DNA of 64,000 nt from Hyphomicrobiales bacterium (GCA_900466005.1 UEGQ01000012.1:62001-126000); one strand, 5' to 3'; positions 15,432 to 25,032 are shown, numbered from the stretch's first letter. The notes: generated from the sequence alone by a model not told the origin. Program-made: numbers and translations.

Positions 15432-16796
15432 ATGGATATGGGGCATCTTGGCAAATCGGTCGCGCAGCTTTCCGCACTTATCCAGACGGGCGCGCTCGAT
15501 CCGCGCGCGCTTGCCGAGGAGACGCTGGATGCTATCCGCACCCATGCGGACCAGTCGATCTTCACCGTACTGACGCCTGAAAGGGCTCTCGCCGAGGCGG
15601 ACCAGTCTGCAAAGCGGCTTGCCGAGGGCCGTTCGCTCGGCATTCTCGACGGCATCCCGGTCGCCTGGAAAGACCTTTTCGACATGGAAGGCCTCACCAC
15701 CACGGCGGGATCGACGGTGCTGGCAAAGAACCCGCCGGCAACCACGGATGCCGCCATCGTCACCACGCTGAAACAGGCCGGCATGATCGCCGTCGGCCGC
15801 ACTAATATGAGCGAATTCGCCTTTTCGGGCATCGGCATCAACCCGCATTACGGCACGCCGAAGAACCCCGCCTCCACCGACGTTCCCCGCGTTCCCGGCG
15901 GCTCCTCCTCGGGGGCCGGCGTTTCCGTCGCCGCAGGCCTCGTGCCGGTCGCCATGGGCACGGATACGGGCGGATCGATCCGCATCCCCGCGGCTTTCAA
16001 CGGCATCGTCGGCTACAAGGGAACCCGCGGGCGCTACGCCATGGACGGCGTATTCCCGCTCGCAACCAGCCTCGATGCGCTCGGACCCCTCTGCCACACC
16101 GTGCAGGACGCGGTCTGGGTCGATGCCGCCATGCGCGGGCGGACATCCTCCGAGGTCGTCAGGGGAACGCTTGAGGGACAGTCGCTCGTCGTGCCGGAAA
16201 CTGTCTTCTTCGACGGCATCGAGGACGGCGTCGCCATGGCCTTCGAAGCCACGCTCGAAAGGCTTTCCAGGGCCGGCGCGCGCATCCGCCGGCAGGCCTT
16301 CCCGATCTTTGCGCAACTCTTCGAAATGATCACCGAAAGGGGCGCCCTCGTCACGGCCGAAGCCTATGCGCTGCATCGCGGGCGGCTGCACGGCGAGGAC
16401 GCCCACGGCATGGACCCGCGCGTCGTCTCGCGCTCGCTGACAGGCCAGAAGATCACCGCCCCCGACTACATCCATATCCTTCAGGTCCGCCAGCGCATGA
16501 TCGCGGAAATGGCCCGCTCAGTTGCACCGGGAGATATCCTCGTTTCCCCGACGCTCCCCCATGTCGCGCCGACCATCGAAAGCCTTCTCACCGACGATGC
16601 GGCCTTCTTCGCAGCTAACGGCAAGACGCTGCGCAACACCCAGATCGGCAATTTCCTCGACTGGTGCGGCGTTTCCATCCCCTGCGGCACGGGCGACGCC
16701 GGCATGCCCGTCGGCTGCCTGCTTTCAGGCCTGCCGAACACTGACGAACATCTCCTGTCGATCGCAGTCGCGGCGGAGGAAACGGTACGTGGCTGA
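15432..16796 (+). CDS. Amidase-signature family amidase
   Basis: A 454-residue amidase-signature enzyme with the full Ser-cisSer-Lys triad: Lys in GIPVAWKDLF near residue 80, the Ser-rich GGSSSGAGVSVAAG near 155-168 and the nucleophile region GTDTGGSIRIPAAFNG near 175-190. It hydrolyses linear amides to acid and ammonia in the cytoplasm. ATG at 15432 follows AAAAAGGGG. It is the last intact gene of the operon. With a cyclic-imide-hydrolase-like gene upstream, the two could act in series (ring opening to a half-amide, then de-amidation). Confidence 0.88.
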   Translation: MDMGHLGKSVAQLSALIQTGALDPRALAEETLDAIRTHADQSIFTVLTPERALAEADQSAKRLAEGRSLGILDGIPVAWKDLFDMEGLTTTAGSTVLAKNPPATTDAAIVTTLKQAGMIAVGRTNMSEFAFSGIGINPHYGTPKNPASTDVPRVPGGSSSGAGVSVAAGLVPVAMGTDTGGSIRIPAAFNGIVGYKGTRGRYAMDGVFPLATSLDALGPLCHTVQDAVWVDAAMRGRTSSEVVRGTLEGQSLVVPETVFFDGIEDGVAMAFEATLERLSRAGARIRRQAFPIFAQLFEMITERGALVTAEAYALHRGRLHGEDAHGMDPRVVSRSLTGQKITAPDYIHILQVRQRMIAEMARSVAPGDILVSPTLPHVAPTIESLLTDDAAFFAANGKTLRNTQIGNFLDWCGVSIPCGTGDAGMPVGCLLSGLPNTDEHLLSIAVAAEETVRG

Positions 16797-17240
16797 CGAT
16801 ATCATTAGCGTCTCGGCCGCCCGGGCGATGAAAACCGCCGGAGGTCAGCTCGTGCTCAATGCGGCATCGGCGCGGACGTTGTCGGACGATCTCGCGCAGA
16901 TCGTCGATGTGGTCGTCGTAAACGCCATCGAGGCCGAACAACTGGCCCAGGTCCCGGTGATCGATACCTTGGCGGGAGCGCTTGGTGCAGCCAAGCAGCT
17001 GGCCGGCCGGTCCCTGTCATTGTCGTGACGGCGGGGGGCAAGGGGTCGCATGCGACGAACGAAGGCGAAGAGTTTTCAGTTGAGGCGGTCAAGGCAAGAC
17101 TGGTGAGCACCCGCGGCGCGTACGACGAGTTCACAGGCGTCCTCGCGGCTGATCTTGCGTGTGGAAAGCATATCCGTTCGGCGCTGGTTTCGGCGAACCG
17201 GGCCACCGCCGTGCTGATGAGCACGCCTCACGACACGTGA
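16789..17240 (+). pseudogene. Broken ribokinase-family (PfkB) kinase, C-terminal half
   Basis: Frame one (16789-17028) reads AARAMKTAGGQLVLNAASARTLSD then DVVVVNAIEAEQL, which is the middle of ribokinase. Frame two (17025-17240) continues with VTAGGKGSHATNEG and TRGAYDEFTGVLAADLA, the C-terminal part. The catalytic GAGD motif has become GAYD. The N-terminal half is absent and a frameshift splits the rest near 17025. The remnant begins inside the end of the amidase gene, so it marks the downstream breakpoint of the amide operon. Confidence 0.7.
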
Positions 17241-17489
17241 AGGCGCGCGGCGAGGCTCTTTGCCGCGTTCTTGATCGGGGAGACTTCCGCCCGGCGAGGA
17301 TCCCTTGCCGCAGATCGCTACCGTTCCTGTAGGCATCGTAACGATTGGCGCATCTTACAAGTCTTTTCCGCACGCGCTTGTCGGCCGTACGATGCAGGGG
17401 AAGTTCTCCCTTCCCACCGGCGTTTCGACGGTCTCTGATGGCCGGCACGAGACAGATGCAGGTGCGAAATGGATCGTGAAGAGGAGCTA
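17241..17489. other. Stretch without a recognisable gene
   Basis: No recognisable coding sequence or RNA. It separates the ribokinase remnant from recombinase-associated remnants. Confidence 0.3.
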
Positions 17490-17663
17490 ATGGAAAGGGA
17501 TATGACGTCCGCAAGCGGCGAAGGGGTCCCGGACCCCGGGGGCAAGACCAACCCCGGCCCCAGTACTGACACGAAAGCCGTGTTAGCCCCAGAGGGGCCT
17601 AATCGCCTCGTGTCTGATATCGCGCGCCTGATTGGCCGGCAGTTGGCGCGTGAAGACTACAAG
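17490..17663 (+). pseudogene. N-terminal remnant of a small conserved recombinase-associated ORF
   Basis: The frame from ATG 17490 reads MERDMTSASGEG, then LVSDIARLIGRQLAREDYKRR. The IARLIGRQxARE pattern occurs in short proteins found next to recombinases in rhizobia (from memory, not checked). At about 17663-17675 the sequence switches into a serine recombinase frame, so the 3' end has been lost. Confidence 0.35.
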
Positions 17664-18636
17664 CGCCGCGCCGCGGCCAGATCAGTGGCACGTGGTCGAC
17701 GCGCCGCATTTGCGTATCGTCGCCGACGATGTCTGGGACGCGGTACACCTTCGGAAGAGGGCGTACGGCGGAGCGCGCGTCCATGAGCGCAGACGCCCCA
17801 AAAGGATATTCTCCGGGCTGATCCGGTGCGGATGTTGCGGAGCGGCTTACACCGTCAAGTTTCAGGATCGGTTGTCTTGTGCAGCTCATCGCGAGAAAGG
17901 AACGTGCGATAACAATCGCACCATTCGCATGCCGGACCTGGAGCAGCGTGTTCTCGGGGGGGTAAAGCGCCGATTGCTAGCGCCGGAGGTGATCGCGGAG
18001 TTCCTGCGCGAATACCAGGCGGAGCAGAAGCGGTTGAATGCCGGCGCTGATCGCGAGCTGCGCGAAGGCGAGAGGCAACTCGCCAAACTGGACAAACAGA
18101 TCCGGAATATTGTCGATGCCATCGCCGACGGAGCAGCGACGATCTCGCTGAAGGCAAAGTTGCGCGATCTGGAAGCGGAGAAGGCACGGCTGGTCGCCAG
18201 TCTCGACTTCCTGCGCGCGTCGACAAAGGTAGTCGAGCTTCGGCCCGCATCAATCGACTCCTATCGTACCAAGATCGAGGAGCTGCAACTCGGGTTGCAA
18301 TCGAACGACTCGATGCAGATGGCTTGCGAAATCCGCTCCCTGGTGACCTCAATCGAGGTTCACCCGTGCGAGGATCGAGGTCAGGTCGAGCTTTTCGTGA
18401 AGGGAGCAATAGCGGATCTTTTGGACCTTCCGAAGAAGAAACCGCATGCTGTGCTTAGCACTGTAATGGTGGTAGCGGGAGAGCGTTACCATCCACGCCG
18501 CCGCGACAATTTGGAATTTGATCAAGATCAGTTGCCGGACTACGGTCGCCCGAAAACCTGCAGGCCAGATACTTCTTCAGGCGCGCCTTGTCCGAGACGA
18601 AGAAAACAGAAAGCGACCCCGCCCGGCGGAGGCTGA
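17664..18636 (+). pseudogene. Large serine recombinase lacking the catalytic domain
   Basis: The frame reads DQWHVVDAPHLRIVADDVWDAV, then IFSGLIRCGCCGAAYTV, the recombinase domain followed by the zinc-ribbon (CxxC ... C, with a distal CAAH/C). After this comes a long coiled coil (about 18000-18250; EAEKARLVASLDFLR) typical of large serine integrases. The N-terminal resolvase domain with the catalytic Ser is absent, so it cannot recombine DNA. The 3' end runs into the start of cydD, and the last about 30 codons after 18535 look like foreign sequence. Confidence 0.7.
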
Positions 18637-20285
18637 CGCGAATGGCGCGCCGCGATAGCCGCACCATGGCGATAGCCAGCGGTCTCTCCGTCTTGTCGGC
18701 TCTGCTCTGGCTGCCGCAGGCGTGGCTGGTGAGCCGGTTTCTGGCGGCGTTGGTCGAGGGGCATGCGGCGGTGCCTGGTCCACTCGTCACTGCTGGCGTC
18801 TTCATCGCTCTCGGCGTCACGCGTCACCTCGGCGACGCTCTGGCGGGGCGGCAGGCCTTCCGCATTGGGCAACGGCTGATCGAGGGGGAGCGCATCGCGC
18901 TCATCGATGAGGAGAGCCTTGCATCACCCCTCGCAAGCAACGGGCAGACGTCGGCGGCGCTTGCGACCCTGCTGGCCGGCAAGCTCGACTCCCTTCTGCC
19001 GTGGGCGAGCCGCTATCGTCTCGCCGCCGTCAAGGTCGCGATTGTACCGGCCGTCATCCTGATCGTCGTCGCATCGATGTCCTGGCTCGCCGGCATCGTG
19101 CTTCTCGTCGCCGGACCGCTGATCCCTGTGTTCATGGCGTTGATCGGACTTGCGGCGCGACAGGCGAGCGAGAAGCAGATGGTCGCCACCGGAACCCTCA
19201 ATTCCACGCTCCTCGAATGGCTGAACGCGGCTTCGGACATTCGCCTGCTGAACGCCGAAGCGTTGACGGTGGACCGTTTCCGGCAGTCGGCGGAGACCTT
19301 GCGGGCGAAGACGATGGGGGTTCTGAGGGTCGCCTTTCTCTCTTCGACCGTGCTGGAGCTTTTCTCCGCGATCGGCATCGCGCTGGTCGCCGTCTATGTG
19401 GGTTTCGCCCTGCTCGGAACCTTTTCCTTCGGCGCCTACGGCACGCCGCTTACCATTGCCGAGGGCATCTTCATCCTGCTGCTGGCGCCGGATTTCTTCC
19501 AGCCGCTGCGCGATCTCGCCTCCGCCTGGCACGACAAGGCCGCGGCGCTGGCGGTCGCGGGTGAGCTCGCCGGGCGCGATCACGAACCGGCTCCGCGTAT
19601 CGTCGGGCGTGGTGCCAGGGCCGATACGCCTCTGGCGGGTGAGCTGACGATCGCAACCCGGGGGCTCCGCTACCAGGTGGGCGGACGAGAGATCACCTTC
19701 TCCGACATCGAGATCATGCCGGGCGAGAAGGTGGCGATCTGCGGGCCGAGCGGAGCCGGCAAGACGACCCTCATCGGCCTGCTCTGCGGACTCGTGCGGC
19801 CTTCTGGCGGTCGGGTCGAGATCGGCGGACTGCCGCTCGACGACGATCGCGCGGACGCGTGGAGAGCCATGATCGGCTTTGTCGGGCAGCATCCGCACAT
19901 GCTCAATGCAAGCCTGCGCGCCAACGTCGCCCTCTCCGGCGAGCGGATCGACATTGCCCGGTTCGATACGGCGCTCGCCGCCGCGGCGGCCGACGGCGTG
20001 GTGGCAGCCCTTCCACAGGGCGCCGACACCCGTCTCGGCGAGAACGGCAGCGGTGTTGCGGGTGGCGAAGCGCGTCGCCTGACGATCGCTCGTGCCATCT
20101 ATGCGGATGCAAAGGTCATCTTTGCCGACGAACCGACGGCGGATCTCGACGTCGCGACGGCGGAGCGGGTGGTCGAGGCGTTGGAAATGATCGGCCGACA
20201 GGGTGCGACGCTGGTGGTTGCGACCCACGATCCGCGCCTCATTGCCCGGTTCGATCGTGTGATTACCCTGGAGGCCGGAAGATGA
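18588..20285 (+). CDS. cydD: Thiol reductant ABC exporter subunit CydD
   Basis: A 565-residue half-transporter: six-helix membrane domain in residues about 25-330, then an ATPase domain with Walker A GPSGAGKTT near 382, a divergent signature VAGGEARR near 487, Walker B VIFADEPT and H-loop VATHD. With CydC it exports glutathione/cysteine and is required for assembly of cytochrome bd. The start is uncertain: TTG at 18588 gives MSETKKTESDPARRR; an in-frame ATG lies at 18642. The 5' end overlaps the tail of the recombinase remnant, so the native upstream promoter may have been replaced. It overlaps cydC by 4 bases. Confidence 0.9.
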   Translation: MSETKKTESDPARRRLTRMARRDSRTMAIASGLSVLSALLWLPQAWLVSRFLAALVEGHAAVPGPLVTAGVFIALGVTRHLGDALAGRQAFRIGQRLIEGERIALIDEESLASPLASNGQTSAALATLLAGKLDSLLPWASRYRLAAVKVAIVPAVILIVVASMSWLAGIVLLVAGPLIPVFMALIGLAARQASEKQMVATGTLNSTLLEWLNAASDIRLLNAEALTVDRFRQSAETLRAKTMGVLRVAFLSSTVLELFSAIGIALVAVYVGFALLGTFSFGAYGTPLTIAEGIFILLLAPDFFQPLRDLASAWHDKAAALAVAGELAGRDHEPAPRIVGRGARADTPLAGELTIATRGLRYQVGGREITFSDIEIMPGEKVAICGPSGAGKTTLIGLLCGLVRPSGGRVEIGGLPLDDDRADAWRAMIGFVGQHPHMLNASLRANVALSGERIDIARFDTALAAAAADGVVAALPQGADTRLGENGSGVAGGEARRLTIARAIYADAKVIFADEPTADLDVATAERVVEALEMIGRQGATLVVATHDPRLIARFDRVITLEAGR

Positions 20286-21973
20286 CCGCGCTGTTCAGGG
20301 TCTTCCGGCGCGTGTGGCGGCGACGGATTGGTGCATTGACTGTCGGCATCCTGCTCTCGGTCGCGGTTCTCGGTGCCGGCCTGGCGTTACTTGGTCTCTC
20401 CGGCTGGTTCATCACCGCCGCCGGGGCGGCGGGACTTGCCGGCATCGGACTGGGCTTCGACGTTTTCCGGCCGAGTGCCGGCGTCCGCTTTCTTGCCCTT
20501 GGGCGAGCGGTGGCGCGTTACGGTGAGAGGCTGGCCACCCATGATGCCACCCTCAAGGGGCTCGCCGACCTGCGTGTGGCCTTGCTGGAGGCCATGCTGC
20601 GAAGGCCGGCCGTTCTTCTGTCCCGTTTGCGCGGCTCCGAGCGGCTCAATCGCCTGACGATCGACGTCGACGCCCTCGACGGCGTCGCGTTGCGGCTCGT
20701 CATGCCGGCGGCAGCTGCGGCAGTGGTGCTTGCTGCGACGTTCTTCCTGATCGCGTGGCTCGTCTTCCCGGCGGTCGCCGTTCTCGAGGTCGGCAGCTAC
20801 CTCATCGGCCTCGGCGTTGCGCTTCTCGTCGCGGCCCGCGCTTCGCGAAAGCCTTCCCGGCTCGCCCAGAGGTCGGCACAGGCCTTGCGCATGCGCTTCA
20901 TCGACATGATGCGCGGCCGCACCGAGCTCGCGGTCGGCGGCCGTCTGGAGGATCATCGCCGATCCGTCCTCGATGCCCACCGCCGCATGCAGCATGCGCA
21001 GTCGCGGATAGACCTCGTCGACCGGGTCTCGACGCTGCTTCTTGGCGCCGCGGGCAGCGTGGCGGCCGGCGGCGGGCTCTTGGTCGGAGGACTTGCGGCG
21101 AGCGAGGGGCGCGTCGATCCGGCGAGCGCTGCGCTCGGCTTCTTTGCGGCGCTCGCGCTCGTGGAAACCGCCGCCCCGCTTGCGCGCGGCATCGCCGAGC
21201 TCGGCAAGATGACGGATGCGGCGCGGCGGATCGAAATCCAGTTCGCGGATGAGTCCGAGGCGGCTCCGCGGGAAAGGGAGTCGCCGTCGGCCGCCTCGGT
21301 CGACCCGTCGGTGCTTTCAGGCAGCAGACTGGCCTATCGCCAAGGGAACCGTGTACTTTTCGAGGGGCTGGATTTCTCGGTCGGCCGCGGAGAGACGCTG
21401 GCGCTCGTCGGGGAAAGCGGCTCTGGAAAGACCACGCTTCTCAACATTATCCGCGGTCTCGTCGAGCCCACGCGAGGCTTCATCTCGCTGGAGGGTCGGC
21501 CGCTTGCCGTCTATGGGGAGGCAGAGCGCGCCGCGCGCATCGGCTATCTGCCGCAGCGCGCCGCACTCGTCAGCGGCACGATTGCCGACAATCTCCGCCT
21601 CGCGGCCCCGGCGGCCGGTGACGACATGCTTTGGGAGAGCCTGCGGATTGCCTGCCTCGACGAGGTTGTTGCCGCCAAGGGAGGGCTTGGACACACTCTG
21701 GGCGAAGGCGGGCAGGGTCTTTCGGGGGGCGAAAGGCGGCGGCTGGCGCTTGCCCGCATGCTGCTGCGTCGACCCTCCGTCATGCTTCTCGATGAGCCGA
21801 CTGAGGGGCTGGACGTGGAGACCGCCCGCGCCGTCCTCGTTCGGCTGCGCTCGGCATTTCCTCAGGCCGCGATCGTCGTTGCCGCACATCGTGCGGAGGA
21901 ACGCGCATGGGCAAATCGCGAGCTTGAAATCGGTCTTTCCCAGGCACTTCGACGGCGGCGGCGCGACCGATAA
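20282..21973 (+). CDS. cydC: Thiol reductant ABC exporter subunit CydC
   Basis: A 563-residue half-transporter. The N-terminal membrane domain contains LGLSGWFITAAGAAGLAG, characteristic of CydC. The ATPase domain has Walker A GESGSGKTT, signature LSGGERRR, Walker B VMLLDEPT and the H-loop His in AAHRAEE. The ATG overlaps the cydD stop (ATGA). It partners CydD as a heterodimer in the inner membrane. About 100 bases separate it from cydA. Confidence 0.92.
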   Translation: MTALFRVFRRVWRRRIGALTVGILLSVAVLGAGLALLGLSGWFITAAGAAGLAGIGLGFDVFRPSAGVRFLALGRAVARYGERLATHDATLKGLADLRVALLEAMLRRPAVLLSRLRGSERLNRLTIDVDALDGVALRLVMPAAAAAVVLAATFFLIAWLVFPAVAVLEVGSYLIGLGVALLVAARASRKPSRLAQRSAQALRMRFIDMMRGRTELAVGGRLEDHRRSVLDAHRRMQHAQSRIDLVDRVSTLLLGAAGSVAAGGGLLVGGLAASEGRVDPASAALGFFAALALVETAAPLARGIAELGKMTDAARRIEIQFADESEAAPRERESPSAASVDPSVLSGSRLAYRQGNRVLFEGLDFSVGRGETLALVGESGSGKTTLLNIIRGLVEPTRGFISLEGRPLAVYGEAERAARIGYLPQRAALVSGTIADNLRLAAPAAGDDMLWESLRIACLDEVVAAKGGLGHTLGEGGQGLSGGERRRLALARMLLRRPSVMLLDEPTEGLDVETARAVLVRLRSAFPQAAIVVAAHRAEERAWANRELEIGLSQALRRRRRDR

Positions 21974-21979
21974 ACGACG

Positions 21980-21993
21980 TTGATCCACCTCAT
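21980..21993 (+). promoter_or_regulatory. Possible FNR/FixK-type box upstream of cydA
   Basis: TTGATCCACCTCAT matches the anaerobox TTGAT-N4-ATCAA perfectly in the left half and 3 of 5 in the right half. It is 80-93 bases before the cydA ATG. Oxygen control of cytochrome bd by FNR/FixK proteins is common, but this match is weak. Confidence 0.25.
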
Positions 21994-22072
21994 GGACGGC
22001 ACCGCGCGGATCACACATATGATGCATACCATGCTTCTAAGCTGAATGTTCTAATCAACCGAGAGCAAGATT

Positions 22073-23674
22073 ATGGAAATCGACGTAGTCGAGCTGTCAC
22101 GCCTGCAATTTGCGATGACGGCGATGTATCACTTTCTCTTCGTGCCCCTGACGCTTGGCCTTTCCATCATCGTCGCGATCATGGAGACGGTCTATGTCAT
22201 GACGGACCGTCCGATCTGGCGACAGATGACGAAGTTCTGGGGCACGTTGTTCGGGATCAACTTCGTGCTGGGGGTTTCCACCGGCATCACGATGGAATTC
22301 CAGTTCGGCATGAACTGGAGCTATTACAGCCATTATGTCGGTGACATCTTCGGTGCGCCGCTGGCGGTCGAAGGCCTGATGGCGTTCTTCCTCGAGGCGA
22401 CCTTCGTGGGGCTGTTCTTCTTCGGCTGGGACAAGCTCTCCAAGCGTGCCCATCTGGTCGTCGCCTGGCTGGTGGCGATCGGCTCGAACTTCTCCGCCTT
22501 GTGGATCCTGATTGCCAACGGCTGGATGCAGAACCCGGTCGGCGCCGAGTTCAATCCGATGTCGATGCGCATGGAGATGACCTCGTTCTTCGACGTCGTC
22601 TTCAATGAGGTCGCGCAGGCGAAATTCGTCCATACGGTTTCGGCAGGCTACGTCACCGCTTCCGTCTTCGTGCTCGGCGTGTCGGCGTGGTATCTTCTGA
22701 AGAACCGCCACACGGACCTTGCCCGGCGGTCGATCGCGGTCGCGGCCTCCTTCGGCCTCGCCTCGGCATTGTCGGTCGTCGTCCTCGGCGACGAATCCGG
22801 CTATTCGGTCACCCACGACCAGAAGATGAAGCTCGCCGCCATCGAAGGCATGTGGGAGACCCAGCCGGCTCCGGCGTCGTTCACGCTTGTCGGCATTCCC
22901 GACCAGGAGGCGCGCGAAACCCATTATGCCCTTCACATCCCCTATGTCATGGGCCTGATCGGCACGCGTTCGCTGACCGGCGAAATCCCCGGCATCGCCG
23001 AACTCGTCCAGCAGGCGGAAGATCGTATCCGTTCCGGGCAGATTGCCTATGATGCGCTGATGACCTACCGGGCCAACAAGGGTGCGGTCTCGCCAGAGGT
23101 CCGTGCGACCTTCGAAGAGCACAGCAAGGATCTCGGTTTCGGGCTGCTCCTGAAGCGCTACGTCGACGATCCGCGCCAGGCGAGCGAAGACCAGATCAAG
23201 ATGGCCGCCAACGACACGGTTCCGACCGTCTGGCCGTTGTTCTGGGCGTTCCGTCTGATGGTCGTCCTCGGCTTCTCCTTCATCGCGGTCATGGCCTGGT
23301 TCTTCTGGATGGCTTCCTTCCGCAGGATGCAGTTCCCGCGGGTCGCCCTGTGGCTGGCTGTGATCATCATCCCGACGCCCTGGCTTGCCGCGGAGCTCGG
23401 CTGGTTCGTCGCCGAATTCGGCCGCCAGCCATGGACGGTCGACGGCGTGCTGCCGACGGCGCTGTCCGCCTCGCATCTCTCGGTCACCGAGCTTGTGATC
23501 ACGCTCGCCGGCTTCGTGCTGTTCTACACCGTGCTCTTCGTGATCGAGATGGGCCTGATGCTGAAATACATCCGCAAGGGACCCTATCTCGACGTGCCCG
23601 AGACGGATCAGTGGCAGAAGCAGCATTATGACCGGCTGAGCGCCCCGTCGGCTCTCACCCAACCTGCGGAGTAA
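22073..23674 (+). CDS. cydA: Cytochrome bd ubiquinol oxidase subunit I
   Basis: A 533-residue membrane protein with about nine helices. Visible ligands: the heme b595/d His in AMTAMYHFLF near residue 20, the haem b558 His in FVHTVSAGY near 187 and Met in FWAFRLMV near 392; acidic residues in GVSTGITMEF and VEGLMAFFLEA are conserved. The periplasmic Q-loop is long and has the quinol-binding DESGYSVTHDQKMKLAAIEGMW segment, so this is the classical E. coli type and not the short-loop cyanide-insensitive type. It reduces oxygen with quinol at low oxygen tension. Only 5 bases separate it from cydB. Confidence 0.95.
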   Translation: MEIDVVELSRLQFAMTAMYHFLFVPLTLGLSIIVAIMETVYVMTDRPIWRQMTKFWGTLFGINFVLGVSTGITMEFQFGMNWSYYSHYVGDIFGAPLAVEGLMAFFLEATFVGLFFFGWDKLSKRAHLVVAWLVAIGSNFSALWILIANGWMQNPVGAEFNPMSMRMEMTSFFDVVFNEVAQAKFVHTVSAGYVTASVFVLGVSAWYLLKNRHTDLARRSIAVAASFGLASALSVVVLGDESGYSVTHDQKMKLAAIEGMWETQPAPASFTLVGIPDQEARETHYALHIPYVMGLIGTRSLTGEIPGIAELVQQAEDRIRSGQIAYDALMTYRANKGAVSPEVRATFEEHSKDLGFGLLLKRYVDDPRQASEDQIKMAANDTVPTVWPLFWAFRLMVVLGFSFIAVMAWFFWMASFRRMQFPRVALWLAVIIIPTPWLAAELGWFVAEFGRQPWTVDGVLPTALSASHLSVTELVITLAGFVLFYTVLFVIEMGLMLKYIRKGPYLDVPETDQWQKQHYDRLSAPSALTQPAE

Positions 23675-23679
23675 CGACC

Positions 23680-24831
23680 ATGATTCTCTATCAACTTCTG
23701 GACTTCGAACTGCTGCGGGTCATGTGGTGGGTGCTGCTCGGCGTGCTGCTGGGAGGGTTCGCGCTCACCGACGGCTTCGACATGGGTGTCGGCGCGCTCC
23801 TGCCCTTCGTCGGCAAGACCGACACGGAGAGGCGCATCGCCATCAATACCATCGGGCCTGTCTGGGAAGGCAACCAGGTCTGGTTCATCCTGGGTGGCGG
23901 GGCGATCTTCGCGGCCTGGCCACCGCTCTATGCCGTCAGCTTCTCCGGCTTCTATCTCGCCATGTTCGCCGTGCTCGCGGCACTCATCCTGCGGCCGGTC
24001 GGCTTCAAGTACCGGTCGAGGCGCGACAGTGCCACCTGGCGCAGCGCCTGGGACTGGGCGCTGTTCGTCGGTGGTGCCGTGCCGGCCCTGATCTTCGGGG
24101 TTGCCATGGGCAATGTCCTGCAGGGTGTGCCGTTCCGCTTCAACGAAGACCTGATGATCTTCTACGAAGGGTCCTTCTTCGGTCTGCTCAATCCCTTCGC
24201 GCTGCTCGCGGGCCTGGTGTCGCTTGCGATGCTCGTCATGCACGGTGCGGCCTGGCTGCAGCTCAAGACCGAGGGACCGGTACAGGAACGTGCCCGCATG
24301 TACGGCTCCGTCGCCGCGGTCGTGACGATCGTCACTTACGCGCTCGCCGGTGTCTGGATGGTGTCGGGGATCGCCAGCTACGCCATCGTCGGCTCTCCCG
24401 TCACCGACGGCCCGTCCAACCCCCTGCTCGGCGAGGTCGCGCTTTCGGCCTCCTGGTTTGCGGCCTATGCCGAACGGCCGTGGATTGCGGCTGCGCCCAT
24501 TCTCGGGTTCGTCGGCGCGGCGCTGGTGTTCCTCGGCTTCAGGGCCGGTCGCGAGGTCTCGACGCTGCTGTTCTCGAAGCTCTCGATTGCCGGCATCATC
24601 GCCTCGGTCGGGCTGACGATGTTCCCGTTCATCCTGCCGTCCTCGCTCGATCCGAAATCGTCGCTGACGGTCTGGAACGCCTCGTCCTCGCACCAGACGC
24701 TCTTCGTCATGCTGGTCATGGCTCTGATCTTCGTCCCGATCATCCTCGCCTACACCGCCTGGGTCTACAAGGTCCTGTGGGGCAAGGTGACCGAGGCCGA
24801 GATTACCGACAACAGCAGCACCGTCTACTGA
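23680..24831 (+). CDS. cydB: Cytochrome bd ubiquinol oxidase subunit II
   Basis: A 383-residue integral membrane protein. The N-terminus (LDFELLRVMWWVLLGVLLGGFALTDGFDMGVG) and GPVWEGNQVWFILGGG are family hallmarks; the TDGFD Asp and WEGN Glu line the proton path. It forms the oxidase with CydA and is followed 13 bases later by cydX. Confidence 0.95.
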   Translation: MILYQLLDFELLRVMWWVLLGVLLGGFALTDGFDMGVGALLPFVGKTDTERRIAINTIGPVWEGNQVWFILGGGAIFAAWPPLYAVSFSGFYLAMFAVLAALILRPVGFKYRSRRDSATWRSAWDWALFVGGAVPALIFGVAMGNVLQGVPFRFNEDLMIFYEGSFFGLLNPFALLAGLVSLAMLVMHGAAWLQLKTEGPVQERARMYGSVAAVVTIVTYALAGVWMVSGIASYAIVGSPVTDGPSNPLLGEVALSASWFAAYAERPWIAAAPILGFVGAALVFLGFRAGREVSTLLFSKLSIAGIIASVGLTMFPFILPSSLDPKSSLTVWNASSSHQTLFVMLVMALIFVPIILAYTAWVYKVLWGKVTEAEITDNSSTVY

Positions 24832-24844
24832 GGGAGATTGAACA

Positions 24845-24979
24845 ATGTGGTACTTCGCCTGGCTTCTCGGCCTGCCGCTCGCCGCGATCTTCGCCGTCGT
24901 CAACGCCATGTGGCTCGAAATGCAGGAAGATCGCGCAGTGATGGGCCCATCGCCCGAAAACGCCGACGCCGCGGTGTGA
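24845..24979 (+). CDS. cydX: Cytochrome bd small subunit CydX
   Basis: A 44-residue protein starting MWYFAWLLGLPLAAIFAVVNAMW, one transmembrane helix with the WYFAWxLG signature of CydX/YbgT, and an acidic tail LEMQEDRAV. CydX stabilises the CydAB haems. Its GGGAG ribosome-binding site lies at 24832-24837, just after the cydB stop. A terminator follows immediately, marking the end of the cyd operon. Confidence 0.9.
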   Translation: MWYFAWLLGLPLAAIFAVVNAMWLEMQEDRAVMGPSPENADAAV

Positions 24980-24986
24980 GGAGTTG

Positions 24987-25016
24987 AAAGCGGGGCGGCA
25001 TTTGCCGCCCCGCTTT
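24987..25016 (+). terminator. Rho-independent-type terminator of the cyd operon
   Basis: AAAGCGGGGCGGCA and TGCCGCCCCGCTTT form a 14-bp perfect stem around TT, 7 bases after the cydX stop. The A-rich left arm and T-rich right arm make it able to work in both directions. Confidence 0.8.
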
Positions 25017-25032
25017 CCAGGTCAGCGCCTGG

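Noticed and set aside
22097-23662. A 521-codon minus-strand frame opposite cydA
   Set aside because: Shadow of cydA; highly charged low-complexity composition with no motif.
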